Source: Bacteroidota bacterium | Lineage (GTDB): Bacteria > Bacteroidota > Bacteroidia > Chitinophagales > Chitinophagaceae | Direction: 5' to 3' | DNA length: 64,000 bases | NCBI GenBank assembly: GCA_018267955.1 | Contig: JAFDXL010000009.1 | Location: 708,717-772,716, forward strand | Part shown: positions 17,720 to 27,302 of the stretch, one piece after another | Layout: each line of letters opens with the position of its first letter | How positions within the stretch are numbered: the first letter of the stretch is position 1 | Translations under genes and position numbers: made by a program | The notes under the pieces: generated by a model | The model's database searches: none | What the model saw: only the letters and a program-made list of their open reading frames with translations | What the model was told of the DNA's origin: nothing

Positions 17720-19669
17720 ATGAAGCTTTGTAAACTTATCATCCTGTTTACGCTGATGATTATGTCCCGGCAACATGCCAATGCCAATAGCATAGCAGCC
17801 GGAGATTTTTATTACGAATGGCAAAGCGACTCTACCTATAGATTTTTTCTTAAACTATACATTGATTGTAGCGGAAACTCAGAACCAGCATCAGTGCCTA
17901 TGTGTCTGCAAAACCCATGTAACAGCAGCTTGAATTTCAGCACTACTCTCTCAAAATATTCAGGCCCCGGTAGCATTAGCATCAGTTGCAGCAAGGTGAA
18001 AACAATATGCGACAGCCCGGCATCCAACATTCCCGGCTACCGCGAATGGATATATACTGCTACCGTAACCTTTCCGGCGCAATGCAATGCCTGGCGCATT
18101 TTCGCCTATGCCCCGTCCAGGAACAACAGCATCAACATATCTAATCCTACATCCGGCTCTTTTTACACGGAGATCAGTTTCAATAACACAGGAAGTTTGC
18201 AAGGCAATTCGTCCGTACACTTCAACGACAAGCCTGTTTATTATGCAGGCCGGTTCATGCCGTTTGGTACAATACCCGGCATCACTAATACCGATGGAGA
18301 TTCCATAACGGTAGAACTTGTGCGGCCACAAACCGGTGTCTCATCCTGCTCCGGTGTTCCAACCAATGTTGTTTATGTCACCACTTCACCTGCAATTGCA
18401 CTTCCCTCAAATCCTTTCCAGACAAACAACAGCTTTACCCTTAACGACAGCGGCATTGTTACGTTCAATGGTACTGCACTTGGTAAAAATACCGCATGCT
18501 TTAAGATAAAAGAGTACCGTAACAATACCCTGATAGGCTATACCATGCGGGAGGCTCAATATTATGTTATGCAGCCTTATAGATTATCTCCTACGGCAAC
18601 TTCTACTGCTAATATTTTAGGCTGCATTGGCAAACCTTTTGATCTCGTATTTACTGCACGAAATGACCCTAATACCAACCTCGTAATGCATACGGACAGT
18701 CTCCCAACAGGCGCCTTCATATCATATTACGGACAACATAGCGATTCTGTATCGGCAATACTTTCTTATACACCACAACCGGGCGATGGTCCGGTTAAAG
18801 TGTTCGTGGTTACAGCAATAGACTCCACTTGCTACCCACCGGGAATAATACCGTATTACCCAATATCAAATTATGTACCGATAGCTGGCCCCATGATCGC
18901 TTCTGACGATACGACGATCTGTCTTGGCGATACAGTGAGCCTGTGGGCACAGTATGGAGAATATCACTACCAATGGCAACTATTAAGCGGATCGGGGAAT
19001 AACGACGGGTGCTGGAATTGCGCTGCGTTAAGTGTATTTCTCAATACAACCTCCACCTATATAGTTACATCAACCGGCGATACTTGCGGCACAAACTATG
19101 TAGATACTGTAACTGTACAGGTAAGAACCAGTAATCAACACCCAACAATATCCGTTGCAGCTTATCCAGATTCGGTCATCTCATTCGGGCAGCAGGTAAT
19201 GTTTATTGCTACAACAACAAATTGCTTACAATCCCGCTACCAATGGCAGGTAAATGGTGTTGATATACCGGGTGAAACATCTGACACTCTTTTAACTACT
19301 AAACTTCTGGATGCCGATATTGTATCTTGCCGGTTACTTTGCGCAGATACCTGTCCCCAACCAAGATATAGTACCAGCGCAGGCATACAAATGTCAGTCG
19401 GCATTAAAAGTATTCTCAAAAACGCGGAGGGACATTTTCACGTCTACCCAAACCCTAATAACGGCAACTTTACGATCGCTGGCAATGTCAACAGCTCATT
19501 CGCGGCGTTAGAGATATTTAATACTCTCGACAGATCTGTTTATAAAAACACATTTACAACAAGCAACAACTCACTTAACCTGGTACTTGATCTGAACCTA
19601 ACCCCGGGATTGTACCTGCTGCGCATCAATGGCCAAACTCAGACTTTCGTCGTCACATCCGGCAAATAA
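17720..19669 (+). CDS. Large T9SS-sorted surface protein, array copy 3
   Basis: Third paralogue, 649 residues from the ATG at 17720. I chose this start because it begins a proper signal peptide (MKLCKLIILFTLMIMSRQHA, then NA), whereas an earlier in-frame ATG lies within the terminator of copy 2. The N-terminal domain AAGDFYYEWQSDSTYRFFL with LYIDCSG matches the other copies. An Ig-like segment (QVMFIATTTNCLQSRYQWQV) and a type A sorting domain (HVYPNPNNGNFTIAGN ... LTPGLYLLRINGQTQTFVV) follow. Overall it is more diverged than copies 1 and 2 are from each other. Confidence 0.82.
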   Translation: MKLCKLIILFTLMIMSRQHANANSIAAGDFYYEWQSDSTYRFFLKLYIDCSGNSEPASVPMCLQNPCNSSLNFSTTLSKYSGPGSISISCSKVKTICDSPASNIPGYREWIYTATVTFPAQCNAWRIFAYAPSRNNSINISNPTSGSFYTEISFNNTGSLQGNSSVHFNDKPVYYAGRFMPFGTIPGITNTDGDSITVELVRPQTGVSSCSGVPTNVVYVTTSPAIALPSNPFQTNNSFTLNDSGIVTFNGTALGKNTACFKIKEYRNNTLIGYTMREAQYYVMQPYRLSPTATSTANILGCIGKPFDLVFTARNDPNTNLVMHTDSLPTGAFISYYGQHSDSVSAILSYTPQPGDGPVKVFVVTAIDSTCYPPGIIPYYPISNYVPIAGPMIASDDTTICLGDTVSLWAQYGEYHYQWQLLSGSGNNDGCWNCAALSVFLNTTSTYIVTSTGDTCGTNYVDTVTVQVRTSNQHPTISVAAYPDSVISFGQQVMFIATTTNCLQSRYQWQVNGVDIPGETSDTLLTTKLLDADIVSCRLLCADTCPQPRYSTSAGIQMSVGIKSILKNAEGHFHVYPNPNNGNFTIAGNVNSSFAALEIFNTLDRSVYKNTFTTSNNSLNLVLDLNLTPGLYLLRINGQTQTFVVTSGK

Positions 19670-19774
19670 ACATTAAAATATTATAAAATACGAAAGAAGT
19701 ATTTGCATCCTGTTAATTAACAAGTCAGGCAATCAACTTATCTTGCAGCTTCAATTAATTACAGGACCCAAAGA

Positions 19775-21865
19775 ATGGATTTTAAACGATTATTGGTTAC
19801 GGCAGCGCTCCCTTATGCCAATGGCCCGGTTCACATAGGCCACCTGGCAGGATGCTATTTGCCGGCAGATATATATGTAAGGTATCAGCGTGCCCAAAAA
19901 AGGGATATAAAATTTGTATGCGGCAGTGATGAACATGGGGTGCCTATCACTATCCGTGCAATGAAGGAAGGCATTACCCCGCAGCAGGTGGTAGATAAGT
20001 ACAATGCGCTGATAAAGGAAAGCTTTGAACAAATGGGCATTTCCTTTGATATATATTCCCGTACCAGTAATAAGATACACCACGAAACATCGCAGGCGTT
20101 CTTTAAAAAGCTGTATGACGATGGCCTTTTTGAAGAACGCGAAAGCGAGCAATATTTTGATGAAGAGAAACAGGTGTTTCTTGCTGACCGCTATATAGTG
20201 GGCACCTGTCCTGTTTGTTCTAATCCCAATGCGTATGGCGACCAATGCGAACGTTGCGGAAGCTCTTTATCTCCCGAGCAATTGATCAATCCGCATAGTG
20301 CATTAAGTAATGCGGTACCTGTAAAGAAGAAGACCAAACATTGGTATTTCCCGCTTAATAAATATGAACAATGGCTGAGCGAATGGATCGTGGAAGGCAA
20401 AAAGGACGAGTGGAAGGCAAATGTATATGGCCAATGCAAAAGCTGGCTGGATAGTGGTCTGCAACCACGTGCTATGACACGCGATAGCAGTTGGGGCGTT
20501 CCCGTTCCCCTGCCCGATGCACAAGGCAAGGTACTGTATGTTTGGTTCGATGCACCGATAGGCTATATCAGTGCTACCAAAGAGCTGACCAATCAATGGT
20601 CGGATTACTGGCAACAGGAAGATACCAAGCTGGTACACTTTATAGGCAAGGATAATATCGTATTCCACTGTATCATATTCCCGGCCATGCTGAAGGCGCA
20701 TGGCGGCTATGTATTACCCGATAACGTACCTGCTAATGAGTTTCTGAATATTGAGGGTGAGAAGGTATCTACATCGCGCAACTGGGCAGTATGGGTGCAT
20801 GACTACATTAAAGACTTCCCCGATCAGCAGGATGTGCTGAGGTATGTACTTTGCTCCAACGCCCCGGAAACAAAAGACAATGACTTTACCTGGAAGGACT
20901 TCCAGGAAAGGACCAACAGTGAGCTGGTTTCCATATTCGGCAATTTTGTGAACCGTGCTTTTGTGCTCATGCATAAGCTGTGTGGCGGCCGTGTACCAAA
21001 GCTCCACACCGATGTAATGGATGAAGCAGACCATGCACTGATACAAGCAATACAGAATACCAAAACACTGGTAGAATCTGACATCGAGAATTACAAATTT
21101 CGCGATGGCTTGTTTGAGGTCATAGACCTTGCACGTAAGGGCAATAAATACATGCAGGATAAAGAGCCATGGATAGTGGCCAAATCACTTACAGAAAATC
21201 CTGACAACCAAAAGCTGATAGATAACTGCCTGCATCTTTGCCTGCAACTGACAGCTAACCTGGCTATACTCATTAACCCCTTCCTGCCATTTACAGCAAG
21301 GAAAATGTGCGGTATGATGAAAGTAGTAGACCGTATGCTGGAATGGGAAAATGCCGGTAAGATGAACTTGCTGAATGTTGGCTATCCTTTAAAAGCACCT
21401 GAACTATTGTTTAGGAAGATAGAGGACGAAGAGATCAAAACACAAGTAGAAAAGCTGCATGCCAACATGGTGAAACCGAACACTGCTGCAACTGAAACGG
21501 CAAGTACGGAAGTGAAAGTGGAACATACAGACTTGAAGCCGGAGATATCAATAGATGATTTTGCCAAGATAGACCTGCGTGCAGGTGTAATATTAAGCGC
21601 CGAGAAGGTGGAGAAAGCGGATAAGCTCTTGAAGCTGGAAATAGACCTTGGCTTTGAAAAGCGTACGGTTTTATCAGGCATCGCACAGCATTTTAGCCCG
21701 GAAGAGATCGTAGGTAAACAAGTAACTGTGGTTGCTAACCTCGCCCCTCGCAAAATGCGCGGCATTGAAAGCAAAGGCATGATACTGATGGCTCAAAACG
21801 CAGAAGGAAAGCTTATATTCGTGTCTCCGCTGGAACAGGCAACTGCCGGCAGCGAAGTAAAATAA
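19775..21865 (+). CDS. metG: Methionyl-tRNA synthetase
   Basis: A 696-residue class I aminoacyl-tRNA synthetase that charges tRNA-Met. The HIGH motif is intact at residues 20-23. A knuckle with CPVC and CERCG near residues 148-168 matches the zinc-binding insert. The KMSKS loop reads KVSTS (near residue 330), the variant usual in Bacteroidota MetRS. The C-terminal ~110 residues ([20 protein letters not shown] onward) form an EMAP/Trbp111-type tRNA-binding domain that supports dimerisation. Length and domain order are normal. The downstream adaptor gene begins within 26 bp and may be cotranscribed. Confidence 0.98.
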   Translation: MDFKRLLVTAALPYANGPVHIGHLAGCYLPADIYVRYQRAQKRDIKFVCGSDEHGVPITIRAMKEGITPQQVVDKYNALIKESFEQMGISFDIYSRTSNKIHHETSQAFFKKLYDDGLFEERESEQYFDEEKQVFLADRYIVGTCPVCSNPNAYGDQCERCGSSLSPEQLINPHSALSNAVPVKKKTKHWYFPLNKYEQWLSEWIVEGKKDEWKANVYGQCKSWLDSGLQPRAMTRDSSWGVPVPLPDAQGKVLYVWFDAPIGYISATKELTNQWSDYWQQEDTKLVHFIGKDNIVFHCIIFPAMLKAHGGYVLPDNVPANEFLNIEGEKVSTSRNWAVWVHDYIKDFPDQQDVLRYVLCSNAPETKDNDFTWKDFQERTNSELVSIFGNFVNRAFVLMHKLCGGRVPKLHTDVMDEADHALIQAIQNTKTLVESDIENYKFRDGLFEVIDLARKGNKYMQDKEPWIVAKSLTENPDNQKLIDNCLHLCLQLTANLAILINPFLPFTARKMCGMMKVVDRMLEWENAGKMNLLNVGYPLKAPELLFRKIEDEEIKTQVEKLHANMVKPNTAATETASTEVKVEHTDLKPEISIDDFAKIDLRAGVILSAEKVEKADKLLKLEIDLGFEKRTVLSGIAQHFSPEEIVGKQVTVVANLAPRKMRGIESKGMILMAQNAEGKLIFVSPLEQATAGSEVK

Positions 21866-21890
21866 CTTGAAAGCACAACACAGATCACAA

Positions 21891-23228
21891 ATGAAAAAGA
21901 AGACAGTCTGGTGGTTGGTAATTGGCGGTATTGTGCTGCTGATCGTCCTTATTGCCATTGCTAAAGCCAATGGTGATAAAGGAACCAAAGTAGCCATAGA
22001 GAAAGCTGCATCCCACACCATCACAGAAACAGTTACGGCAAGCGGTAAGATCTATCCTGAAACGGAGGTTAAGATCAGCCCGGAAGTAAGCGGTGAGATC
22101 ATAGAGTTGAATGTGAAGGAAGGAGATAGTGTAAAGCAAGGTGATCTGTTAGTGCGTATTAACCCGGCCATTTATAGTTCTATAGTATCACAATCAGAAG
22201 CGAATGTCGCAGAAACAAGATCGCGAGCTGCTAATTCTACACAAATGATGCAGCAGGCAAAGGCCAACTTCGACCAGGCACAGTCTAACTATAACCGCAA
22301 TAAGAAGCTTTACAATGATAAGGTAATATCTGCCATGGAGTTTGAACAGGCGCAGGCTACCTTTCTAAGCGCAAAAGCAAGCTATGAAGCAGCTAAAGCC
22401 AGTGTATCGGGCGGAGGATACAGCATACAGGCTGCTAGTGCAGGGCTTACCCAATCTCGCGAGAACCTGCGTAAGACGACTATAGTGGCACCACGCTCAG
22501 GTGTGGTATCTGCATTGAATGTAAAGCTGGGTGAACGCGTAGTAGGTACTGCCCAGATGGCCGGTACCGAAATGCTGACCATTGCAGACATGAGCAGGAT
22601 AGAAGTGCGTGTAGATGTAAGCGAAACAGACATTGCCAAAGTAAAGATTGGTGATACAACATTAATAGAAGCAGACGCATACCGCAACAGGAAATTTACA
22701 GGTGTAGTATCTAAAGTGAGCGTCTCCAGCAAAAGCGCTTCTTCTATAACATCTACTACAGACCAGGTTACCAACTATACCGTATACATCTGGATATTAC
22801 CATCGAGTTATGCAGATATTAGTGCTACACTTGCAAAAGGCAACTTCGTATTCAAACCCGGTATGAGTGCATCTGTAGAGATACAGACACGCAGGGAACG
22901 CAACATACTGTCTGTACCGGTGAATGCCGTTACCACACGCGACTGGCCAGATAGCGTGAAGAAGAAGAACAAGGAAACTACAGGTGCAGATATAGATGAT
23001 GTACGCCAGGTAGTGTTTGTATATGATAAGAAGCAAAGCAAAGTGATGTTGCGCGACGTAAAAACAGGGATACAGGACAATCAATACATACAGATAACCA
23101 ACGGGCTGAAGGAAGGCGAAGAAGTTGTGATAGCACCTTATGGTGCTATAGCTCGTACTCTGAAGGACAAATCATCTGTTACCGTCACCGATAAAGACAA
23201 GCTTTTCGAAGCTAAGAAGGAAGACTAA
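21891..23228 (+). CDS. HlyD/AcrA-type periplasmic adaptor of an efflux or export pump
   Basis: A 445-residue membrane-fusion protein. I chose the ATG at 21891 (MKKKTVWWLVIGGIVLLIV); a TTG 24 bp earlier would only add residues before a good N-terminal anchor helix. The lipoyl-like half-domains (GKIYPETEVKISPEVSGEII and RSGVVSALNVKLGERVVG) flank an alpha-helical hairpin (residues ~95-185, rich in A, Q and N). The beta-barrel domain follows. Such adaptors link an inner-membrane transporter (MacB-like ABC or RND) to a TolC-like channel. Neither partner is encoded next to it, so it is an orphan adaptor or works with pump genes elsewhere. Confidence 0.88.
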   Translation: MKKKTVWWLVIGGIVLLIVLIAIAKANGDKGTKVAIEKAASHTITETVTASGKIYPETEVKISPEVSGEIIELNVKEGDSVKQGDLLVRINPAIYSSIVSQSEANVAETRSRAANSTQMMQQAKANFDQAQSNYNRNKKLYNDKVISAMEFEQAQATFLSAKASYEAAKASVSGGGYSIQAASAGLTQSRENLRKTTIVAPRSGVVSALNVKLGERVVGTAQMAGTEMLTIADMSRIEVRVDVSETDIAKVKIGDTTLIEADAYRNRKFTGVVSKVSVSSKSASSITSTTDQVTNYTVYIWILPSSYADISATLAKGNFVFKPGMSASVEIQTRRERNILSVPVNAVTTRDWPDSVKKKNKETTGADIDDVRQVVFVYDKKQSKVMLRDVKTGIQDNQYIQITNGLKEGEEVVIAPYGAIARTLKDKSSVTVTDKDKLFEAKKED

Positions 23229-23234
23229 GTGAAG

Positions 23235-23253
23235 GCAGCTAACCTATAGCTGC
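23235..23253 (+). other. Short hairpin between the adaptor gene and gpsA
   Basis: GCAGCTA-ACCTA-TAGCTGC is a perfect 7-bp stem. No T-run follows, so it is not a standard terminator; it may affect mRNA stability. Confidence 0.4.
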
Positions 23254-23279
23254 TATGGTATAACTTAACAGTATAAGCA

Positions 23280-24302
23280 TTGAGCGATAGCATTCTTGGA
23301 AATATAGGCATTGTTGGTAATGGAAGCTGGGGAACAGCGCTTGCCAAGATACTTACAGACAACGGGCATAAGATACACTGGTGGGTAAGGAACAAGGAGG
23401 CCATGAACCACCTTGCAACAAGACACAACAATCCTCACTACCTTACATCAGTACGCTTTGCACCGCAGAGCATCATGCCAACGGACAACCTGCAGGAACT
23501 ATTGATGCATTGCAATACAGTGATCGTTGCTGTACCATCTGCATACGCTCAATCTGTGATAGAAAGCGTGGACAGAAGTCTATGGCATGGCAAATACATC
23601 GTGTCTGCAATCAAAGGTATCCTACCCGACTCTAACCTATTGCTTAATGATTACCTAGCAAAAGACACATCGTTCGACCTAAAGAGCTACGTTGCTATAA
23701 CCGGTCCTTGTCATGCAGAAGAGGTGGCACAGGAACGACTGTCCTATCTTACATTTTCAGGCTTAGACGACAATCTTACCAGTCAAGTAGCCAAGGCATT
23801 TTATACAAGCTATATCCATACCACGCATAACCACGATATATGGGGCGCGCAGTTTGCCGCTGTACTAAAGAACATCTACGCCATCGGTGCCGGTATGGCA
23901 CATGGCCTTGATTATGGTGATAACTTCCTGAGTGTATATATCACCAACTGCTACAGGGAAATGTACCGTTTCCTGGAGGCACATTTTGAGAAAGTGCATC
24001 CATCAAACGACCGGCCGGATTTCCATACAAGTGCCTACCTGGGCGATCTTTTGGTAACCTGCTATTCGTTACATAGCCGCAACCGTATGTTTGGTAACAT
24101 GCTGGGTAAAGGCTACTCCGTGAAAAATGCACAACTGGAAATGAACATGGTTGCTGAAGGTTATTATGCTTCACGTGGTATGGAAACCATATCTACACAG
24201 TTAGGCATAGATCACCCTATAGCGAGCCTTATCTATAGTGCTCTATGGGGTGATAGAACGCCTGCTGAAATTTTCAAAGAACTGGAAACAATGCTATCGT
24301 AG
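23280..24302 (+). CDS. gpsA: NAD(P)H-dependent glycerol-3-phosphate dehydrogenase
   Basis: A 340-residue enzyme that reduces dihydroxyacetone phosphate to sn-glycerol-3-phosphate for phospholipid synthesis. The dinucleotide-binding motif IGIVGNGSWGTALA lies at the N-terminus (residues 9-22). The catalytic-lysine region FAAVLKNIYAIGAGMAHGLD is near residue 195, and GPCHAEEVAQ near residue 142. The most credible start is the TTG at 23280, giving MSDSILGNIGIVGNG; no ATG precedes the nucleotide-binding motif. It follows the adaptor gene with a 51-bp gap containing a short hairpin. Confidence 0.93.
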   Translation: MSDSILGNIGIVGNGSWGTALAKILTDNGHKIHWWVRNKEAMNHLATRHNNPHYLTSVRFAPQSIMPTDNLQELLMHCNTVIVAVPSAYAQSVIESVDRSLWHGKYIVSAIKGILPDSNLLLNDYLAKDTSFDLKSYVAITGPCHAEEVAQERLSYLTFSGLDDNLTSQVAKAFYTSYIHTTHNHDIWGAQFAAVLKNIYAIGAGMAHGLDYGDNFLSVYITNCYREMYRFLEAHFEKVHPSNDRPDFHTSAYLGDLLVTCYSLHSRNRMFGNMLGKGYSVKNAQLEMNMVAEGYYASRGMETISTQLGIDHPIASLIYSALWGDRTPAEIFKELETMLS

Positions 24303-24304
24303 CA

Positions 24305-24880
24305 TCAAGCCTGTTTAGCTAACAGGTAGTTGCATGCTATAATCGACTTGGCATCTTTAATATCGTTATGCTTCAATGCGGCCTTTAATTCATCAAGGCT
24401 GTAGTGGAGTATCTCTATATTTTCTGACTCTTCTTCAAGGCCGCCGCCATTGGTTTTGCGGCCGGTGTCATTGACCTCTACGTAGTATAAGAACACCCGT
24501 TCAGAAGAGCCACCCGGTGAGGCATAGCATGTAGTAATGTGCTCGATGGTAGCCGTCTCGTAGCCAATCTCCTCCAGCACCTCACGTTTCATCTCGTCGA
24601 CAGGGTCATGTCCTTCTTTGAGCATACCAGCTACCACTTCTGTGATCCACCCATCGCCATGAGCATAACCCGGATAACGAAACTGCCTAACCATTATAGC
24701 CTGCCTGGTATCAGTATTCCATACTGCACACGCAACACTATCGCCTCTATGAAAACAGAGCCTCGTTTGAGGCTCTGTCATCTTTCCATCAGGTAGTTCG
24801 TATTGAAATGTAGCCTCTTCGAGTTTGTAAAAATCATCGAAGACGATCTTGCTGCTTTCTACTATTACCTTCCTGTTCAT
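24305..24880 (-). CDS. NUDIX hydrolase (ADP-sugar-pyrophosphatase-like)
   Basis: A 191-residue NUDIX hydrolase, of the length and layout of ADP-ribose or nucleoside-diphosphate-sugar pyrophosphatases. The Nudix box is at residues ~82-104: GMLKEGH then DPVDEMKREVLEEIGYE. The REVLEEIG part that binds the catalytic metal is intact, but the first conserved Glu (GX5E) is His. The preceding VRQFRYPGYAHGDGWITEVV segment is typical of the ADP-ribose-pyrophosphatase group. The ATG overlaps the stop of the S46 peptidase gene by one base (TAATG), indicating translational coupling. The physiological substrate is not determined. Confidence 0.88.
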   Translation of the reverse strand: MNRKVIVESSKIVFDDFYKLEEATFQYELPDGKMTEPQTRLCFHRGDSVACAVWNTDTRQAIMVRQFRYPGYAHGDGWITEVVAGMLKEGHDPVDEMKREVLEEIGYETATIEHITTCYASPGGSSERVFLYYVEVNDTGRKTNGGGLEEESENIEILHYSLDELKAALKHNDIKDAKSIIACNYLLAKQA

Positions 24881-27033
24881 TATTTCCTGATTTCCATTTC
24901 TTCAATGAGGTTATGCGCTTTACCTAATTTGTCGATCAGGAAAAGGATGAACCTTGCGTCTGTGCAAATGGTACGTTTATAATTCTTGTCAAAAGCTATA
25001 TCACCACTCATGGCTTCCCAGTTGCCATCGAAGGCAATACCAATCCACTCACCATTACCGTTGATAATAGGGCTACCGGAATTACCACCAGTGATGTCGT
25101 TGTTAGTAATGAAGTCTGTATGTAATGTACCATCTGCATCTACGTACATACCATAGTCTTTCTTCTTATACAGATCAACCAATTCTTTCGGAGAATCAAA
25201 CTCATCATCTCCCGGCTTGATCTTAGCCACATAACCATCCAATGTAGTAAAGTAGTCGTAATGCACTGCGTCTTGCGGGCTATAGCTCAACACCTTACCA
25301 TAAGTGATGCGCATAGTAGAGTTAGCATCGGGGTAGAACAGTTTGTTCTTGTTCATTTCCATCAGGCCACGTACATACTCTTTAGCCAGCTCTTTTTTGC
25401 GTTTGGCAAAAGCATCAACCTTAGGCTCGTAGTAGGTAGTGTAGTTATAAACAAAGCTTAATGCGTATACGATAACAGGATCTTCATCCATTTTCTCTAA
25501 AGTAGGATGTGCACAGAAGGCATTGAATTTATTGCTATCGAGGAACATGTTATTGTCCATCAGGTAGGCAGCATAATTCCTGAACGTCTTGTCCATATCA
25601 TCGCCACCAAATTTTTTGAAGATAACGCGCTCGTACACACTTGGGTGCTGGCTCTTAGGAATATCCTGGTAGAACATTTTGAGCATCTCTGCAGTAAGTT
25701 CTGTTTCCGTACCCTTATCAAAAATCTTCATTATAGACTTACGTGCAGATTTGATCGCATCCACATGTTTCTTAATAGTATCCTGGTTAGGATTCTCCTT
25801 ATCCAACTCTTCATATAGCTTTTCTGTGCTGGCACCCAGTTTTGCCAATGCCGGAGCTTTGAAACATTCGGAATAGTACACCGCATGTTTGGCATAGGTA
25901 TTATAACCATTGTAGATTTTACTAAAGTCGCGCATTAAGCCCTTGTACTCAGGCGCATTTTTATAGGCCCATTTGGTAAATGCAGCTTCGTTATCCATTT
26001 TTTGATCTACTACATGCAGCCTTTTCAACTGTTCTGTTTGCCCAATGAAGTATTTCCAATAGTTGGCGATGCTGGCATACATAGAAGTCAGTTTCAGGTA
26101 CACCGTTTTATCCTTATCCATGTGCGCCTTCATTATATCCAGGCGCTTACCACGGATCTTTACGATAGAAGGATTCACATCCTTAATAGCCACTTCCACA
26201 CCATAAGAAACCTCATAACGGTTGGTGCGGCCGGGGTAACCAAAGATCATGGTATAATCACCTTCTTTGGGCCCTTTTATATTGATAGGCAGGTATTTTT
26301 TGGGTTTGTACGGAACATTGTCTGTAGCGTACTCGGCAGGCTCGTTGTCTTTGCCCGCATATACACGGAACATAGAGAAGTCTGCTGTATGGCGAGGCCA
26401 CATCCAGTTGTCTGTATCGCCACCGAATTTACCAATCGATTTAGGAGGATTGCCTACCAGGCGGACGTCTGTATATTTCTTATATACCAATAGCAGGTAC
26501 TGATTACCGTTGAAGTATTCCTTTACATTAGCTACATACTTCTTGTTTTCAGCAGCTTTTTCTTCGATCTTCTTTATTACTTCTTCCAGCTTTTTTGCCT
26601 GCTTGTCTCCTTTATAACGACGTGTTGCCGCATTGATCTGCGCTGTTACGTCCTCTACTCTTTCCAGGAATATCACACTCAGATCTTTGGCAGGTAGTTC
26701 CTGTTCTTTGCTGTATGCCCAGAAACCATTATCCAGGTAATTGTGCTCAATGGTACTAAGACCGGCAATGGCCCCATAACCGCAATGGTGGTTGGTAATC
26801 AACAATCCATTTGCAGAGATCATCTCGGCAGTGCAACCACCACCAAACTGAACCACGGCATCTTTAAGGCTGCTATGGTTGATGCTGTACAGGTCATCCT
26901 TAGACAGCTTCAGGCCCATGCGCACCATTTCATCATAGTTCTTGCCAATGAGGCTTGGTATCCACATACCCTCATCTGCTTTTACCTGCAAGAAGGTAAC
27001 AGCCGCAAGGAATGATAACAGTAATTTTTTCAT
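24880..27033 (-). CDS. S46-family dipeptidyl-peptidase (DPP7-like)
   Basis: A 717-residue periplasmic serine exopeptidase, the family that removes dipeptides from oligopeptides in asaccharolytic Bacteroidota. The ATG at 27033 gives a good signal peptide (MKKLLLSFLAAVTFLQVKA); longer in-frame starts do not. The chymotrypsin-like halves are visible: ITNHHCGYG near residue 82 carries the catalytic His, and GGNSGSP near residue 650 the catalytic Ser. Eighteen residues after that Ser is a Gly (AFDGNWEA). In the characterised family, Gly there goes with DPP7-type hydrophobic P1 preference and Arg with DPP11-type acidic preference, so this is predicted DPP7-like. It is coupled to the NUDIX gene. Confidence 0.93.
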   Translation of the reverse strand: MKKLLLSFLAAVTFLQVKADEGMWIPSLIGKNYDEMVRMGLKLSKDDLYSINHSSLKDAVVQFGGGCTAEMISANGLLITNHHCGYGAIAGLSTIEHNYLDNGFWAYSKEQELPAKDLSVIFLERVEDVTAQINAATRRYKGDKQAKKLEEVIKKIEEKAAENKKYVANVKEYFNGNQYLLLVYKKYTDVRLVGNPPKSIGKFGGDTDNWMWPRHTADFSMFRVYAGKDNEPAEYATDNVPYKPKKYLPINIKGPKEGDYTMIFGYPGRTNRYEVSYGVEVAIKDVNPSIVKIRGKRLDIMKAHMDKDKTVYLKLTSMYASIANYWKYFIGQTEQLKRLHVVDQKMDNEAAFTKWAYKNAPEYKGLMRDFSKIYNGYNTYAKHAVYYSECFKAPALAKLGASTEKLYEELDKENPNQDTIKKHVDAIKSARKSIMKIFDKGTETELTAEMLKMFYQDIPKSQHPSVYERVIFKKFGGDDMDKTFRNYAAYLMDNNMFLDSNKFNAFCAHPTLEKMDEDPVIVYALSFVYNYTTYYEPKVDAFAKRKKELAKEYVRGLMEMNKNKLFYPDANSTMRITYGKVLSYSPQDAVHYDYFTTLDGYVAKIKPGDDEFDSPKELVDLYKKKDYGMYVDADGTLHTDFITNNDITGGNSGSPIINGNGEWIGIAFDGNWEAMSGDIAFDKNYKRTICTDARFILFLIDKLGKAHNLIEEMEIRK

Positions 27034-27071
27034 CCGTTTGTAATTGAGTCCTTTTAAGAAAATATGAGCCG

Positions 27072-27079
27072 CAAATTTA
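27072..27079 (-). promoter_or_regulatory. -7 box of the S46 peptidase-NUDIX operon
   Basis: On the minus strand the sequence is TAAATTTG, an exact TAnnTTTG match 38 nt upstream of the ATG at 27033. A -33 TTG at the usual distance is not evident. Confidence 0.5.
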
Positions 27080-27302
27080 ATCATTGCCGGCAAAGGACGA
27101 AGGGTTATATTATGAGTGATTTACAGGCTACAAAGCCATAAATGTTAGAAAATGCTAGTTTTTGCTAGTCTTTTTGACGTTTTGGACTGCAACCCCGCAT
27201 ACCGAATGGAAATATAGGCATCTGCCGAAAAGGGATAAAAACATATTGTTTCATAGTATAGTGTTACTGCAAAATTACGAAAAACAGTGGCTGTATACTA
27301 TT

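Noticed and set aside
27148-27170. Short direct repeat TGCTAGT upstream of the S46 gene
   Set aside because: Two 7-mers in AT-rich sequence are within chance expectation, and there is no palindrome or promoter element overlapping them.
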